Source of the DNA: JACCZR01 sp963830065
GTDB taxonomy: Bacteria; Actinomycetota; Thermoleophilia; Solirubrobacterales; Thermoleophilaceae
Reading direction: 5' to 3'
NCBI GenBank assembly: GCA_963830065.1
Contig: CAWHLA010000008.1
Coordinates: forward strand, 348,356-412,355
DNA length: 64,000 nucleotides
Below, piece by piece: positions 8,220-19,780 of the stretch. The position numbers and the translations under genes were made by a program. The notes below the pieces were generated by a model. The model saw only the letters and a list, made by a program, of their open reading frames with translations, was not told the DNA's origin and made no database searches. Each line of letters begins with the position of its first letter. Within the stretch, counting starts at the first letter, position 1.

Positions 8220-9119
8220 CTAAACGCGGAGGAAACGGCGCAGCGTGAGCCCGCTGCCCGCCGCCGACACCGCGACGCCCGCGAGCACCAGCAGCACAAC
8301 CAGCAGCGGGAAGGAGATCGTGTCCGGCGCGGCGAGGAACTCCCAGCGGTGGGACATGGGCTCCAGCACCGATTCCTTGGCCAGCGTGAGAAGCACCACG
8401 GCCAGCGTGACGCCGGTAAAGCCGACGATCACGCCCTCGATCATGAACGGCCAACGGATGAACCAGTTGGTGGCGCCCACCAGGCGCATGACCTCGACCT
8501 CGCGGCGGCGGGCGAAGATCGACAGCCGGATCGTGTTCGCGATCAGGGCGATGGAGGCGATCACCAGCAGCAGCGCCAAGCCGCCGGTCACCACGGTGAC
8601 CAGGCCGGTGACCGAGAGGATCTGCTTCGTGTCCTCCTCGCGGTAGCGAACCTCGTCGATCGCCGTCAGCTGGGGCTCGCGCGCTCCGTCGGGGCCCTTG
8701 GGGGCCAGCCGGTCGACGATCTGTTCCACGTCGTTGGGATCGTCGGGCACGATCCGGAACGAGGCGGGAAGCGGGTTGGAGCCCAGCAGCTCGGACCCCT
8801 CGCGGAATGCGCGGGGGTTCTTCTCACGGGCGCGCGCCAGTGCCTCCTGCTTGGAGACGAAGTCCACCGACTTCACGTTCGTGGTCTGCTCGATGGCTCG
8901 CTTGGCGGTGTCGCGCTCGCTGGGCGAGGCGCCTTCGGCCACGTAGACGTCGACGACCACGCGGTCGCGGACGTCGCTGGCCGCGCCCATGGTGGCCTGG
9001 ACGATGGGAATGAACACGCCGAGCACCAGCGCGGTGATCAGCACCGTGAGCATCGCTGCGAGCGCTGTGGCCGAGCTGCGCCGCAGGCCGCGCAGGGCCT
9101 CCTTGAAGAAGAAAGTCAC
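8220..9119 (-). CDS. ftsX: Cell division permease-like protein FtsX
   Basis: 299 residues with FtsX topology: a short cytoplasmic N-terminus (MTFFFKEALRGLRRS), a first membrane helix, an extracytoplasmic domain of about 130 residues (VVVDVYVAEGASPSE to EVRYREEDT), then three more helices ending in a short tail. The conserved cytoplasmic loop RLSIFARRREVEVMRLVGATNWFI is diagnostic. FtsX pairs with FtsE to transmit ATP hydrolysis to periplasmic peptidoglycan hydrolases. It lies 80 bases downstream of ftsE. Confidence 0.95.
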   Translation of the reverse strand: MTFFFKEALRGLRRSSATALAAMLTVLITALVLGVFIPIVQATMGAASDVRDRVVVDVYVAEGASPSERDTAKRAIEQTTNVKSVDFVSKQEALARAREKNPRAFREGSELLGSNPLPASFRIVPDDPNDVEQIVDRLAPKGPDGAREPQLTAIDEVRYREEDTKQILSVTGLVTVVTGGLALLLVIASIALIANTIRLSIFARRREVEVMRLVGATNWFIRWPFMIEGVIVGFTGVTLAVVLLTLAKESVLEPMSHRWEFLAAPDTISFPLLVVLLVLAGVAVSAAGSGLTLRRFLRV

Positions 9120-9199
9120 GAGCTCAGCGAGTCACGACATGCCCGCGGCGGGTGACTGGTTGTGACGAGATGGCCGAGCATGGATGCGAGGACAGATCG

Positions 9200-10051
9200 T
9201 CAGTTGGGGTGGCCCTCGGCCCCGATGCCGAGCTCTCCGCGCAGGCGGATGGCGAACTCGGTCGTGGACTCGTCGGGCCGGTAGAGGCCCATCTGCTGGT
9301 CGCGGACCACCCGGCCCTCGCGCAGCTCCACGACCCGCCGGCGCATCTTGTCCACCATCTCGTTGTCGTGGGTGGCCACGACCACCGTGGTGCCGGTGCG
9401 GTTGATCCGGTAGATCAGCTGCATGATCCCGATGGAGGTCTCGGGGTCGAGGTTGCCGGTGGGCTCGTCGGCCAGCAGCAGCGGCGGGTGGTTGACGAAC
9501 GCCCGGGCGATCGACACGCGCTGCTGCTCGCCGCCCGACAGCTGGTAGGGGTAGGAGTGGAGCTTGGTGGAGAGGCCGACCAGGCGCAGGATGTCCGGCA
9601 CCTTGCGGCGGATCTCGTCACGTCCCTCGCCGATCACCTCGAGCGAGTAGGCGACGTTGTCGTAGACCGTCCGGTTGGGCAGCAGCTTGTAGTCCTGGAA
9701 CACCGTGCCCACGTTGCGCCGCAGCATGGGCACGCGCTTGCGCGGGATCTTGGAGAGCGGCTTGCCCGCGATCAGCACCTCGCCCTCGCTGGGCTCGAGC
9801 TCCTTGAGCAGCAGGCGGATGCAGGTGGACTTGCCGCAGCCGGTGGGACCGACGAGGAAGACGAACTCCCCCCGGCCGATGCTCAGCGACGCGCGCTGGA
9901 GTCCGACCACGCCGCCGTCGTAGGCCTTGGTGACGCCGTCGAGCTCCACCACGGGTACGGCCTTGGTGACCGACGGAGCGGCTTCTGGCGCGCGTACGCG
10001 CATGCGTGTCGGGGCGGCGGCCACGGCGAGCGCCCATGTAAGCGGACCCAT
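9200..10051 (-). CDS. ftsE: Cell division ATP-binding protein FtsE
   Basis: 283 residues as drawn. The conserved ABC domain starts near PVVELDGVTKAY, so the first 33 residues are an unconserved extension and the true start may be the ATG at 10003 or further in; none has a good Shine-Dalgarno. Motifs: Walker A GPTGCGKST, Q-loop VFQDYKLLPNRTVYDNV, signature LSGGEQQR, Walker B LLLADEPTGNLD, and the switch His in VVVATHD. It is the cytoplasmic ATPase of the FtsEX complex, with the partner gene next downstream. Confidence 0.94.
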   Translation of the reverse strand: MGPLTWALAVAAAPTRMRVRAPEAAPSVTKAVPVVELDGVTKAYDGGVVGLQRASLSIGRGEFVFLVGPTGCGKSTCIRLLLKELEPSEGEVLIAGKPLSKIPRKRVPMLRRNVGTVFQDYKLLPNRTVYDNVAYSLEVIGEGRDEIRRKVPDILRLVGLSTKLHSYPYQLSGGEQQRVSIARAFVNHPPLLLADEPTGNLDPETSIGIMQLIYRINRTGTTVVVATHDNEMVDKMRRRVVELREGRVVRDQQMGLYRPDESTTEFAIRLRGELGIGAEGHPN

Positions 10052-10081
10052 CGCGGTTTGGGGAGGTTTGCAGCGTTTCTT

Positions 10082-10714
10082 TCAGAGCCGCCAGCGCGAC
10101 AACAGGTCTCCCCCGCCCTCGGCGAGCGAGACCAGCTTTGCTGGGACAGGCGGATCGAGCTCCGGGCCGCGGACCATGGTGAGGGGGTTCTCGCCCCCGA
10201 GGAGCTGGGGGCTGACCGTCAGGAACAGCTCGTCCACCAGCCCTCGGGCCAGGAGCGCGGAGTTCAGCGTCGGGCCGCCCTCGCACAGGATCGAAGCGAC
10301 GCCGTAGTCGCCGCGCAGGCGGTCGATCAGCTCGGCCGGGTCGGGGCCGACCACGGCGGTCGTCAGGGGCACGTTGCCGCTGCGGCTCACCACCGCCATG
10401 ACCGGCTCGGGCTCCAGCCCCCGGCTCTCCCGCCGGGCGCGGGCCTCCTCGCTCTTGATGACGCGGCCGTAACCCTCCGCCCGCACCGTGCCGGCGCCGG
10501 CCATGACGCAGTCCACCCGCTCGCGAAGGCCGTGGAACAGCTCGTGGTCGGCCTCTCCGCCCAGGTTCTTCGTCCGTCCCTTCAGCGTGGCCCGGCCGTC
10601 CACGCTCGCGACCATGTTGAGTGCGAGATAGGGGCCCTCGGGCGGGAAGCCCTCGAGGAGGTCAGCCACCTCCAGCTCTCCGGGGTCGGGGAACAGCCGG
10701 CGCACGACCGCCAA
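10082..10714 (-). CDS. RibD C-terminal/dihydrofolate reductase-like pyrimidine reductase
   Basis: 210 residues of the RibD_C fold alone, without the N-terminal deaminase. Conserved parts are LNMVASVDGRATLKGRT at the start of the domain, the NADPH-binding AGAGTVRAEGYGR, and the late ILCEGGPTLNSALL. It is expected to reduce a ribosylamino-pyrimidine in riboflavin synthesis or a related substrate. Stand-alone proteins of this type are common in actinobacteria and not all make riboflavin. The start is a TTG at 10714, with a GTG three codons further in as an alternative. No other riboflavin gene is nearby. Confidence 0.8.
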   Translation of the reverse strand: MAVVRRLFPDPGELEVADLLEGFPPEGPYLALNMVASVDGRATLKGRTKNLGGEADHELFHGLRERVDCVMAGAGTVRAEGYGRVIKSEEARARRESRGLEPEPVMAVVSRSGNVPLTTAVVGPDPAELIDRLRGDYGVASILCEGGPTLNSALLARGLVDELFLTVSPQLLGGENPLTMVRGPELDPPVPAKLVSLAEGGGDLLSRWRL

Positions 10715-10821
10715 GCTATCGCCGCTCGGTGGATTTCCGTGAGCTTTGCCCCTTTCTCGTGTTCAAGGGACGAGCGCCCATGGACGCTCGCCGTCGCCAT
10801 GCCGATACTTAGAGCGCACCG

Positions 10822-12073
10822 ATGACCCCGAAGAGCCTCCTAGCCCCTGCTCGGCTCGCCGGCCTTCCCCTGCTTCGCTCGCAGAGCGACGAACGGCTGG
10901 TGGACCTGGTCCGGGCGGGCAACGACGCCGCCTTCGAGGCCATCGTCGCCCGCTACCGGCGCCCGCTGCTGCGCCACTGCACCCGCATCCTCACCGAGGA
11001 ACGGGCGGAGGACGTCGTGCAGCAGGCATTCGTCCGCGCGCTGGCGGCAATGCGCCGCGACGAGCGCCCGCTCGACCTCAAGCCCTGGCTCTACACCATC
11101 GCCCACAACGCGGCGCTCAACGCCCTGCGGGAGCGTGCCGTGCCCAGCGACACGCTCGAGGAGGAGATCGACGGCGTCGAGCGCCCCGAGCAGGCCTTCG
11201 AGCGCCGCGAGGGCCTGCGCACGGTGATGGCCGCGGTGGGCGCCCTGCCCCAGCGCCAGCGCGACGCGATCGTGCTCCGCGAGCTCGAGGGCCGCAGCTA
11301 CGACGAGATCGCGCGCCAGCTCGGCGTGACCGACGGCGCGGTGCGCCAGCTGCTCAACCGCGCTCGCACCACCCTCCGCGCCGGGGTCACGGCGATCACG
11401 CCGGTTGGCCTGCTGCTGCGGATCCCCCTCGCCGCCGACGAGCCACTCGCCACGCGTATCGCCGAGCTGACCGCGGTGGGCGGCGTGGGCACGATGGCGG
11501 CCAAGGCGGCCGCGGGTGCCGTGGTCGCGGGCGTGGTGGTCGGAGGCATCGCCGGCGTCCCCGGGACCGCCGGCAGCGACCTGGCGCGTCCCGCGGTGCG
11601 CGGTGCCGTGGCCGACGCGCGCCAGGAGGTCGCCGAGGCGGGCGTGCCCGGCCAGGGCGAGAGGGCGTCGCCGCGCTCCGGACGGGAGGACGGCTTCAGC
11701 CGCGGCGGCGACTTGCGCGAGAGCGGCGACGACAGTGGAGGCGAGCGCTCCGGCGACAGCTCCCGCAGCGGCAGCGACGACTCCGGTGGCGGCGACTCCA
11801 GCGGGCCCGGCTCGGGCGGCGACGACAGCTCGGACTCCAGCGGGCACGGCTCCGGGAGCGGTGGCGACTCCTCGGGCCCGGGCTCTGGCAGCTTGGACTC
11901 CTCCGGCCCCGGTTCGGGCGGCAGTGGTTCAGGTGACAGCGGCTCTTCGGGCTCGGGCCTCGGGCTCGGGCTCCTCGGGCTCCGACAGCAGCGGCTCCGG
12001 CTCCTCGGGCTCGTCCGGCTCGGGCAGCAGTGGGCCGGGCGGGGGCGACCTCGTGCAGCCGCTCGACGACTGA
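10822..12073 (+). CDS. ECF-type sigma factor with a transmembrane anchor and Ser/Gly/Asp tail; one-base frameshift near the end
   Basis: Residues about 25-95 form sigma region 2 (ARYRRPLLRHCTRIL, AEDVVQQAFVRAL) and about 130-187 form region 4 with its helix-turn-helix (SYDEIARQLGVTDGAVRQLL). Unusually, a hydrophobic helix follows at about 222-246 (MAAKAAAGAVVAGVVVGGIAG), then more than 150 residues rich in Ser, Gly and Asp. The frame breaks at 11958-11959: removing one C of a CC pair lets the SGSGSSGS pattern continue to a TGA at 12073, giving about 416 residues. Unrepaired, the frame runs into Arg-rich sequence and overlaps nadA by about 120 bases. No separate anti-sigma gene is adjacent; the fused membrane tail may do that job, which is inference. 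Confidence 0.8.
11750..12050 (+). repeat. Low-complexity Ser/Gly/Asp-coding repeat
   Basis: Imperfect short repeats built from GGC, TCC/TCG, GAC and AGC codons encode the extracytoplasmic tail of the sigma factor. The region contains the one-base frameshift at 11958-11959. It is prone to slippage and to sequencing error. Confidence 0.75.
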
Positions 12074-12085
12074 GCGGCGGCGGCC

Positions 12086-13066
12086 CTAGGAGCCGATCGC
12101 GACCATGCGCTCGATCGGCACCCGCGCCCGCTCGGCGAGCTCGGGGTCGACGCGCACCTCGGGCGAGAGATCCCGCAGGCAGTCGCGGAGCTTGGGCAGC
12201 GTGATCATCTTCATGAACTGACACACGGCGGCCCGGTTGGCGGGGACGAAGCTCTTCTCCGGGTTCTCGGCCTCCAGCGGGTGGAGCATGCCCGTCTCGG
12301 TGGCCACGATGAAGGTGTCCGCCTCGGAGTCACGGGCGTGCTTGAGCATCCCTCCGGTGGAGAGCATGTGGGTGCTCTCGGCGTCGACATCGCCGGCGGC
12401 TACGTACTCCATCACCGAGGTCGAGCAGCCGCACTCCGGGTGGATGAGGAAGTCGGCCCCGGGGTGCTCGGAGCGCACCTGGGCGATGTCGCTCGGGCGT
12501 ATGCCCGCGTGGACGTGGCACTCGCCGGTCCACACGTGCATCCTGCGCCCGGTGACCTTCTCCACGTAGGCCCCGAGGAACATGTCGGGGCCGAACAGGA
12601 TCTCCACGTCGTCGCCGTGCTCGCGCCGGATGTGGTCGACCACCTGGACGGCGTTGGAGGACGTGCAGCAGTAGTCGGTCTCGGCCTTGACCTCGGCGGT
12701 GGTGTTCACGTACATGACCACCACGGCGCCGGGGTGCTGGGCCTTCCAGGCCCGCAGCTCGTCGGCGGTGATGGAGTCCGCGAGGGAGCAGCCGGCGTCG
12801 AGATCGGGCAACAGGACCTTCTTCTGCGGCGCGAGGACCGAGGCCGTCTCGGCCATGAAGTGGACGCCGCAGAAGGCGATCACCTCGGCGTCGGCCTGGG
12901 CGGCCTGGCGCGACAGCCCCAGGGAATCGCCCACGAAGTCGGCCACGTCCTGCACCTCGGGCACCTGGTAGTTGTGCGCCAGGATCACCGCGTCGCGCTC
13001 CTCCGCGAGCGCGCGAACCTCTCTCTTGAGCGCAGGAGTGTTCTCGAGCGTCAGCAGGTCCGGCAT
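12086..13066 (-). CDS. nadA: Quinolinate synthase A
   Basis: 326 residues. It condenses iminoaspartate with dihydroxyacetone phosphate to quinolinate using a [4Fe-4S] cluster. The three expected ligand cysteines are visible in FCGVHFMAETA, HPECGCST and AVCQFMKM; other signatures are ILAHNYQVPEVQD and CCTSSNAVQVV. The ATG at 13066 has a GAGGTG ribosome site 7 bases upstream, so the upstream GTG at 13075 is not needed. nadC lies 58 bases upstream on the same strand. No nadB (aspartate oxidase) is adjacent, so iminoaspartate supply must be encoded elsewhere. Confidence 0.96.
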   Translation of the reverse strand: MPDLLTLENTPALKREVRALAEERDAVILAHNYQVPEVQDVADFVGDSLGLSRQAAQADAEVIAFCGVHFMAETASVLAPQKKVLLPDLDAGCSLADSITADELRAWKAQHPGAVVVMYVNTTAEVKAETDYCCTSSNAVQVVDHIRREHGDDVEILFGPDMFLGAYVEKVTGRRMHVWTGECHVHAGIRPSDIAQVRSEHPGADFLIHPECGCSTSVMEYVAAGDVDAESTHMLSTGGMLKHARDSEADTFIVATETGMLHPLEAENPEKSFVPANRAAVCQFMKMITLPKLRDCLRDLSPEVRVDPELAERARVPIERMVAIGS

Positions 13067-13124
13067 GTTTCGCACCTCACCCGGTGTCGAAATGGCGCGC
13101 GTGGGACACGCGCTGCGCGTAATT

Positions 13125-13944
13125 CTAGCGCGGCTCGAGCACCAGGCTCAGATCGAGGGCGGGCGCCGAGTGCGTGAGCGCGCCCACGCTGATGAAGTCG
13201 ACCCCGGTCTCGGCGATCGGGCGCACGGTGTCGAGGGTCACCCCGCCGGAAGCCTCCAGCTCGGCCCGGCCGGCGACGAGCGCCACTGCCTCGCGCAGCG
13301 CCTCCGGCGCCATGTTGTCGAGGAGGATCCGCGCCACGCCGGCGTCGAGGGCCTCGCGGACCTCGTCGAGGTCGCGGCACTCGACCTCCACCACCATCCC
13401 CTCCGGGGCGCCGGCGAGGGCCGCGCGGGTGGCGGCCGCCACGCCCGCCGGCCAGCGCGGCGTGGTTCTCCTTGATGAGCACGGCGTCGTACAGGCCCAT
13501 GCGGTGGCTCACCCCTCCGCCGGTCACCACGGCGCGCTTCTCCAGCTCCCGGAGGCCGGGGGTGGTCTTGCGGGTGTCGAGGATGCGGGCGCCCGTTCCC
13601 TCCACCGCCTTCACGTAGCGAGCGGTCAGCGTGGCCACGCCGGAGAGCCGCCCGAGTAGGTTCAGAGCGGTGCGCTCCCCGGCCAGCAAGGACGCGGCTG
13701 GACCTTCGACCGTGGCGACCTCGCCGCCGTCGCGCCACTCGCCCTCCTGGGCGGAGGCCTGCCAGCGCAGGGCGGGATCCAGGCGTGCGAACACCGCCCG
13801 GGCCACATCCAGCCCGGCGAGGACGCCGGGCGCCTTCTGCGTGATCCGGGCGCTCCCCTCGGCCCCCTGGGGCACCACGAGGGCGGTGGTCACATCACCG
13901 CTCCCCAGGTCCTCGGCCAGTGTTCGATCGATGAGCTCCTCCAC
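13125..13944 (-). CDS. nadC: Nicotinate-nucleotide pyrophosphorylase (carboxylating), frameshifted
   Basis: Quinolinate phosphoribosyltransferase, the step after NadA. The first frame, from GTG 13944, carries ELIDRTLAEDLGSGDVTT, ERTALNLLGRLSGVATLT, RILDTRKTTPGLRELEK and LIKENHAALAGG. The second frame carries VEVECRDLDEVREAL, RILLDNMAPEAL, LEASGGVTLD and VDFISVGALTHS. They join exactly if one C of the CCC at 13444-13446 is removed, giving about 272 residues, normal for NadC. Every conserved block is present, so an extra base in the sequence is likelier than gene loss. It is divergent from the diguanylate cyclase gene with 24 bases between starts. Confidence 0.88.
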
Positions 13945-13968
13945 GGGGCCGACAGTAGTGGCGTAGCC

Positions 13969-15027
13969 ATGACTCAAAGCAGTGACAGAAAGACGGTCTT
14001 CGGCGGCCTGCTCTCCCGCCGCGCGGACCCTTACGCCGGCGCCGACCAGCCCTCCGCTCAGCGCGTGGTCGCCGTCCTGCTCGCCTTCGCCTCTCTCCTC
14101 GCCCTCGCCCTCTTCGCCCTCGACCCGCCGAACGCGCGGATCGGGTGGCCCGGCTGGGTCATCGGCGGGCTCCTGGTGGCGGCAGGGCTCGGCGTGGCCA
14201 CGCGCCTCAACCACGTCGAGCGACTGTGGTCGTTCGACACGCTCCTGTTGGTGGGGTACGTGGGCGTGGCCGGGATCACCACGCTGGAGTGGCTGTCCGG
14301 CAGCGACACGGCGGCCTACGACGTGCTCTTCATCGCCTGGCTCGGCGCCGCCGTGGTTCACCCGCCGCGGCGGGCGTTCGTGTTGCTCGCCACCCTGCTG
14401 CTGGGCCTCGGGCTGCCGGTGGTCTACGAGCCCTACAGCTCGGCGCTGGCCACCCGACTGGCCGCCGATGCCCTGCTGATCATGGCCGCCGGGGCACTGC
14501 TGACGGTCTACCTCGACATCGAGCGCGCCCGCCGGGTGCGCATGATGAGCGCCGGCCGGCTGGCGAAGGTCGACGGGCTGACCTCACTACCCAACCGCAG
14601 AGCGTTCGAGGAGTCGCTGAGCACCGAGGTGGCGCGCGCCGGTCGCAGCGGCAGCGAGCTGAGCGTGGCCCTGATCGACCTCGACGACTTCAAGACGGTC
14701 AACGACGGCTACGGCCACCTCGAGGGCGACCGCTGCCTCCAGGAGCTGGCCCAGGCGCTCGAGCGCTCGGTCCGGGCAGGCGACCGCTGCTTTCGCTGGG
14801 CCGGCGACGAGTTCGCCGCCCTGCTGCCCGACACCGATCACGAGGGAGCGCTCCAGCTGCTCGAGCGCGTAGCCGAGCACGTGAGCGCCACCTGTGAGCG
14901 GCCCGACGGCCGCCCCCTGGAGATCACCTACGGCGTGGGCCAGCTGACAGAAGAGGTGCGCTCCGACGATCTGGTGGGGATCGCCGACGTGGACCTGATG
15001 GGCCGCAAGTCGGCAAAGCGCGCCTGA
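13969..15027 (+). CDS. Membrane-bound diguanylate cyclase (AGDEF variant)
   Basis: 352 residues: five or six N-terminal transmembrane helices (about 30-185), then a GGDEF domain (LAKVDGLTSLPNRRAF, LIDLDDFKTVNDGYGHLEGD). The signature is AGDEF rather than GGDEF; this variant is known to be active in some proteins. An RAGD (RxxD) inhibitory site lies five residues before it, so feedback control by c-di-GMP is expected. There is no separate sensor domain, so the membrane segment probably senses the signal. The predicted role is c-di-GMP synthesis. Confidence 0.88.
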   Translation: MTQSSDRKTVFGGLLSRRADPYAGADQPSAQRVVAVLLAFASLLALALFALDPPNARIGWPGWVIGGLLVAAGLGVATRLNHVERLWSFDTLLLVGYVGVAGITTLEWLSGSDTAAYDVLFIAWLGAAVVHPPRRAFVLLATLLLGLGLPVVYEPYSSALATRLAADALLIMAAGALLTVYLDIERARRVRMMSAGRLAKVDGLTSLPNRRAFEESLSTEVARAGRSGSELSVALIDLDDFKTVNDGYGHLEGDRCLQELAQALERSVRAGDRCFRWAGDEFAALLPDTDHEGALQLLERVAEHVSATCERPDGRPLEITYGVGQLTEEVRSDDLVGIADVDLMGRKSAKRA

Positions 15028-15077
15028 GACGGCGCAGTCCTTACGCTTGCCCAGGAAGGCACCGCACCCGAACCGGG

Positions 15078-15279
15078 ATGGATCAGATGGACTGGAAGAG
15101 CCTCGCGAAGAAGGGCTTCGCGGCCTACAAAGCAGCAGCAGCACAAGTCCCACAGCCACGGCCACGGCCACGGCCACGACGGCGAGGACGAGTACCAGGA
15201 GGGCGATTACCAGGAGGCCTCGGCCGAGGAGAACTACGACGACGGGGGCGGCGACGACGGAGGCGGAGGCGACGAGTAG
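15078..15279 (+). CDS. Small His-rich, acidic putative metal-binding protein (frameshifted)
   Basis: As written, the frame from ATG 15078 (MDQMDWKSLAKKGFAAYK) runs into implausible Arg-rich sequence. Removing one A from the AAA at 15129-15131 switches to a frame coding QQQHKSHSHGHGHGHDGEDE, then a Glu/Asp/Tyr-rich stretch and a Gly/Asp tail ending at the TAG 15277-15279, about 66 residues in all. The His-Gly repeat and acidic tail suggest Ni/Zn/Cu or Ca binding. The alternative start is the ATG at 15087. I recognise no family. A terminator hairpin follows 70 bases later. Confidence 0.5.
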
Positions 15280-15348
15280 CCGCCGAGCCCGGGTAGGCGG
15301 CGCACACCGCCCCAGTCCCGGAGGCGCGAACCGCGCACTCCCTCCGAA

Positions 15349-15374
15349 AAACTCCTCAGCCGGCTGAGGAGTTT
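15349..15374. terminator. Bidirectional terminator hairpin
   Basis: A perfect palindrome with arms AAACTCCTCAGCC/GGCTGAGGAGTTT. A-rich bases precede it on the plus strand, giving U's on the minus-strand transcript, and TTT follows. It lies between the convergent His-rich protein gene and prfB. The same stem recurs at 48307-48332. Confidence 0.7.
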
Positions 15375-15437
15375 GCGGGAACGTGTGCGCCATGCCCGCG
15401 GCCTGGCGGCTGGGCCCTAGTCAGCAAAGGCCAAGCG

Positions 15438-16527
15438 CTAGTCCGTAGAGGCGCCTGAGCGCCGGAGCAACTCGGCCCGAACGAACTCGTCCAGATCGCC
15501 GTCGAGGACGCCCTGGGCGTTCCCGACCTCCACGTTCGTGCGGTGGTCCTTGACCATCGTGTACGGGTGCAGCACGTAGGAGCGGATCTGGGAGCCCCAC
15601 GCCACGTCCTGGGCCTCCCCCTTCTCGCGGGCCATCTCCTCGCGGCGGCGCTGCTCCTCCAGCTCGACCAGCTTGGCCTTGAGCATGGCCATGGCGGTGT
15701 TCTTGTTGGCCGACTGCGAGCGCTCGTTCTGACACTGGACCACCGTGCCGGTGGGCTTGTGGGTGATGCGCACCGCCGAGTCGGTCTTGTTCACGTGCTG
15801 GCCACCGGCGCCCGAGGCGCGGTAGGTGTCGATCTGGAGGTCCTCGTCGTCGATCTCGACGTCAACGTCGCCTTCGACGAGCGGCGCTACTTCCAGGCCG
15901 GCGAAGGCGGTGTGGCGGCGTGAGGCCGCGTCGTAGGGGGAGATGCGCACCAACCGGTGCACGCCCTTCTCGGCGGAGAACAGGCCGTAGGCGTTCTCGC
16001 CCCGAGCCAGGAAGGTGGCCGACTTGATGCCCGCCTCCTCCCCCTCGCTGGCCTCCTTCATCTCGGTCTTCATCCCCCGCCGCTCGGCCCAGCGCAGCTC
16101 GGTGCGCAGCAGCATCTCGGCCCAGTCCTGCGAGTCGGTGCCGCCGGCGCCGGCGTTGACGGTGACCATCGCGTCGCCGGCGTCGTAGCGGCCCCCGAAC
16201 AGCCGCGCCTCCTCCAGCTCGGCCAAGCGGGCGGCGATCGAGCTGCGTGTCTCCTCCAGCTCGGAGGCGATCGAGTCGTCCTCGGCCGCCATCTCCTCGA
16301 GCGCCTCGAGGTCGTCGAGGTCCCTGGTCAGCGTGTCGAAGATCTCGAGGCGGCGGCTCACCGAAGCGTGCTCCGAGGTCACCCTCGTTGCCTTCGCCTG
16401 GTCGTCCCAGAAATCGGGACGGCCCATCTCCTCCTCGAGCGCCTGCCGGCGGTCCCTCAGCGTGGACGGGTCAAAGAGAGTCCGCGAGCAGCTTCAGCTG
16501 GTCGCGGAGGGCGGCGGCGTCAGCCAC
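15438..16527 (-). CDS. prfB: Peptide chain release factor 2, with programmed +1 frameshift
   Basis: The zero frame starts at GTG 16527, directly after the secA TAG, and reads 18 codons (VADAAALRDQLKLLADSL) to an in-frame TGA at 16473-16471. The context is CTT TGA C, the classic RF2 slip site. Reading continues +1 from GAC (DPSTLRDRRQALEEEMGRPD) to the stop at 15438, giving about 362 residues. The GGQ motif is in SGAGGQHVNKTDS. The codon-recognition tripeptide is SPY where SPF is usual. The frameshift autoregulates RF2: low RF2 favours slipping at UGA. The upstream Shine-Dalgarno-like stimulator is weak (GCGGAC). Confidence 0.95.
16471..16477 (-). promoter_or_regulatory. prfB: prfB programmed frameshift site
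   Basis: Minus-strand CTTTGAC: the CTT codon, in-frame TGA, then C. Reading resumes one base later at GAC. This is the conserved RF2 autoregulatory site. Confidence 0.9.
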
Positions 16528-19383
<2,856 letters not shown>

Positions 19384-19389
19384 GTGTTC

Positions 19390-19734
19390 TTACGGTAGCG
19401 GCGGAGCTTCCTGCGCTGGACGCATCCCGTCACGCCGCTTGCGGCGCTTCTCGCGGTGGCGCTTCACCTGGCGGGCCAGGTCGTCGGCCATGAGGTTGAT
19501 CGAGTGGACCATATCCTCCGAGCGCTCGGAGGCACGCAGCGTGATCCGCTTGAGATGCAGGGTGGCCTCGGCCACCTGCGACTCGCGAATCGAGGGGTTG
19601 CGCTCCTCCCACAGCTCGATCTCGCATTCTGCGAGAGCGGACACCTGGCGGGACACCTTGTCGAGCTTTCGCTCCAGCCGCTCGCGGTACTCATCCTTCA
19701 CGGCCACGTTGCGCCCCTTCACCTCGATGCGCAT
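19390..19734 (-). CDS. hpf: Ribosome hibernation-promoting factor, short form
   Basis: 114 residues of the HPF/RaiA (S30AE) fold: MRIEVKGRNVAVKDEYRERL, then EATLHLKRITLRASERSEDM and INLMADDLARQVKRHREKRR. The C-terminal dimerisation domain of long HPF is missing, so this is the short type, although secA-linked actinobacterial copies are often long. The ATG has an AGGAGG site five bases upstream. It binds the decoding centre of idle ribosomes. Confidence 0.9.
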   Translation of the reverse strand: MRIEVKGRNVAVKDEYRERLERKLDKVSRQVSALAECEIELWEERNPSIRESQVAEATLHLKRITLRASERSEDMVHSINLMADDLARQVKRHREKRRKRRDGMRPAQEAPPLP

Positions 19735-19780
19735 CCAGTCCTCCTGTGAGTTGGTCGCGTTCGGCGATGGTACGCCCCTC

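Noticed and set aside
9152..10825. A long plus-strand ORF of 557 residues opposite ftsE and ribD-like genes
   Set aside because: His/Gly/Ala/Arg-rich shadow of minus-strand GC-rich genes with no ribosome site or family; many such frames occur across the window.
10822..12204. The full unrepaired sigma-factor reading frame to 12204
   Set aside because: After 11958 it turns Arg/Leu-rich and overlaps nadA by about 120 bases, while the other frame keeps the Ser/Gly pattern and stops before nadA.
15130..15200. A CRISPR-like short repeat (CACGGC units)
   Set aside because: It is a 6-base coding repeat for His-Gly, with no spacers.
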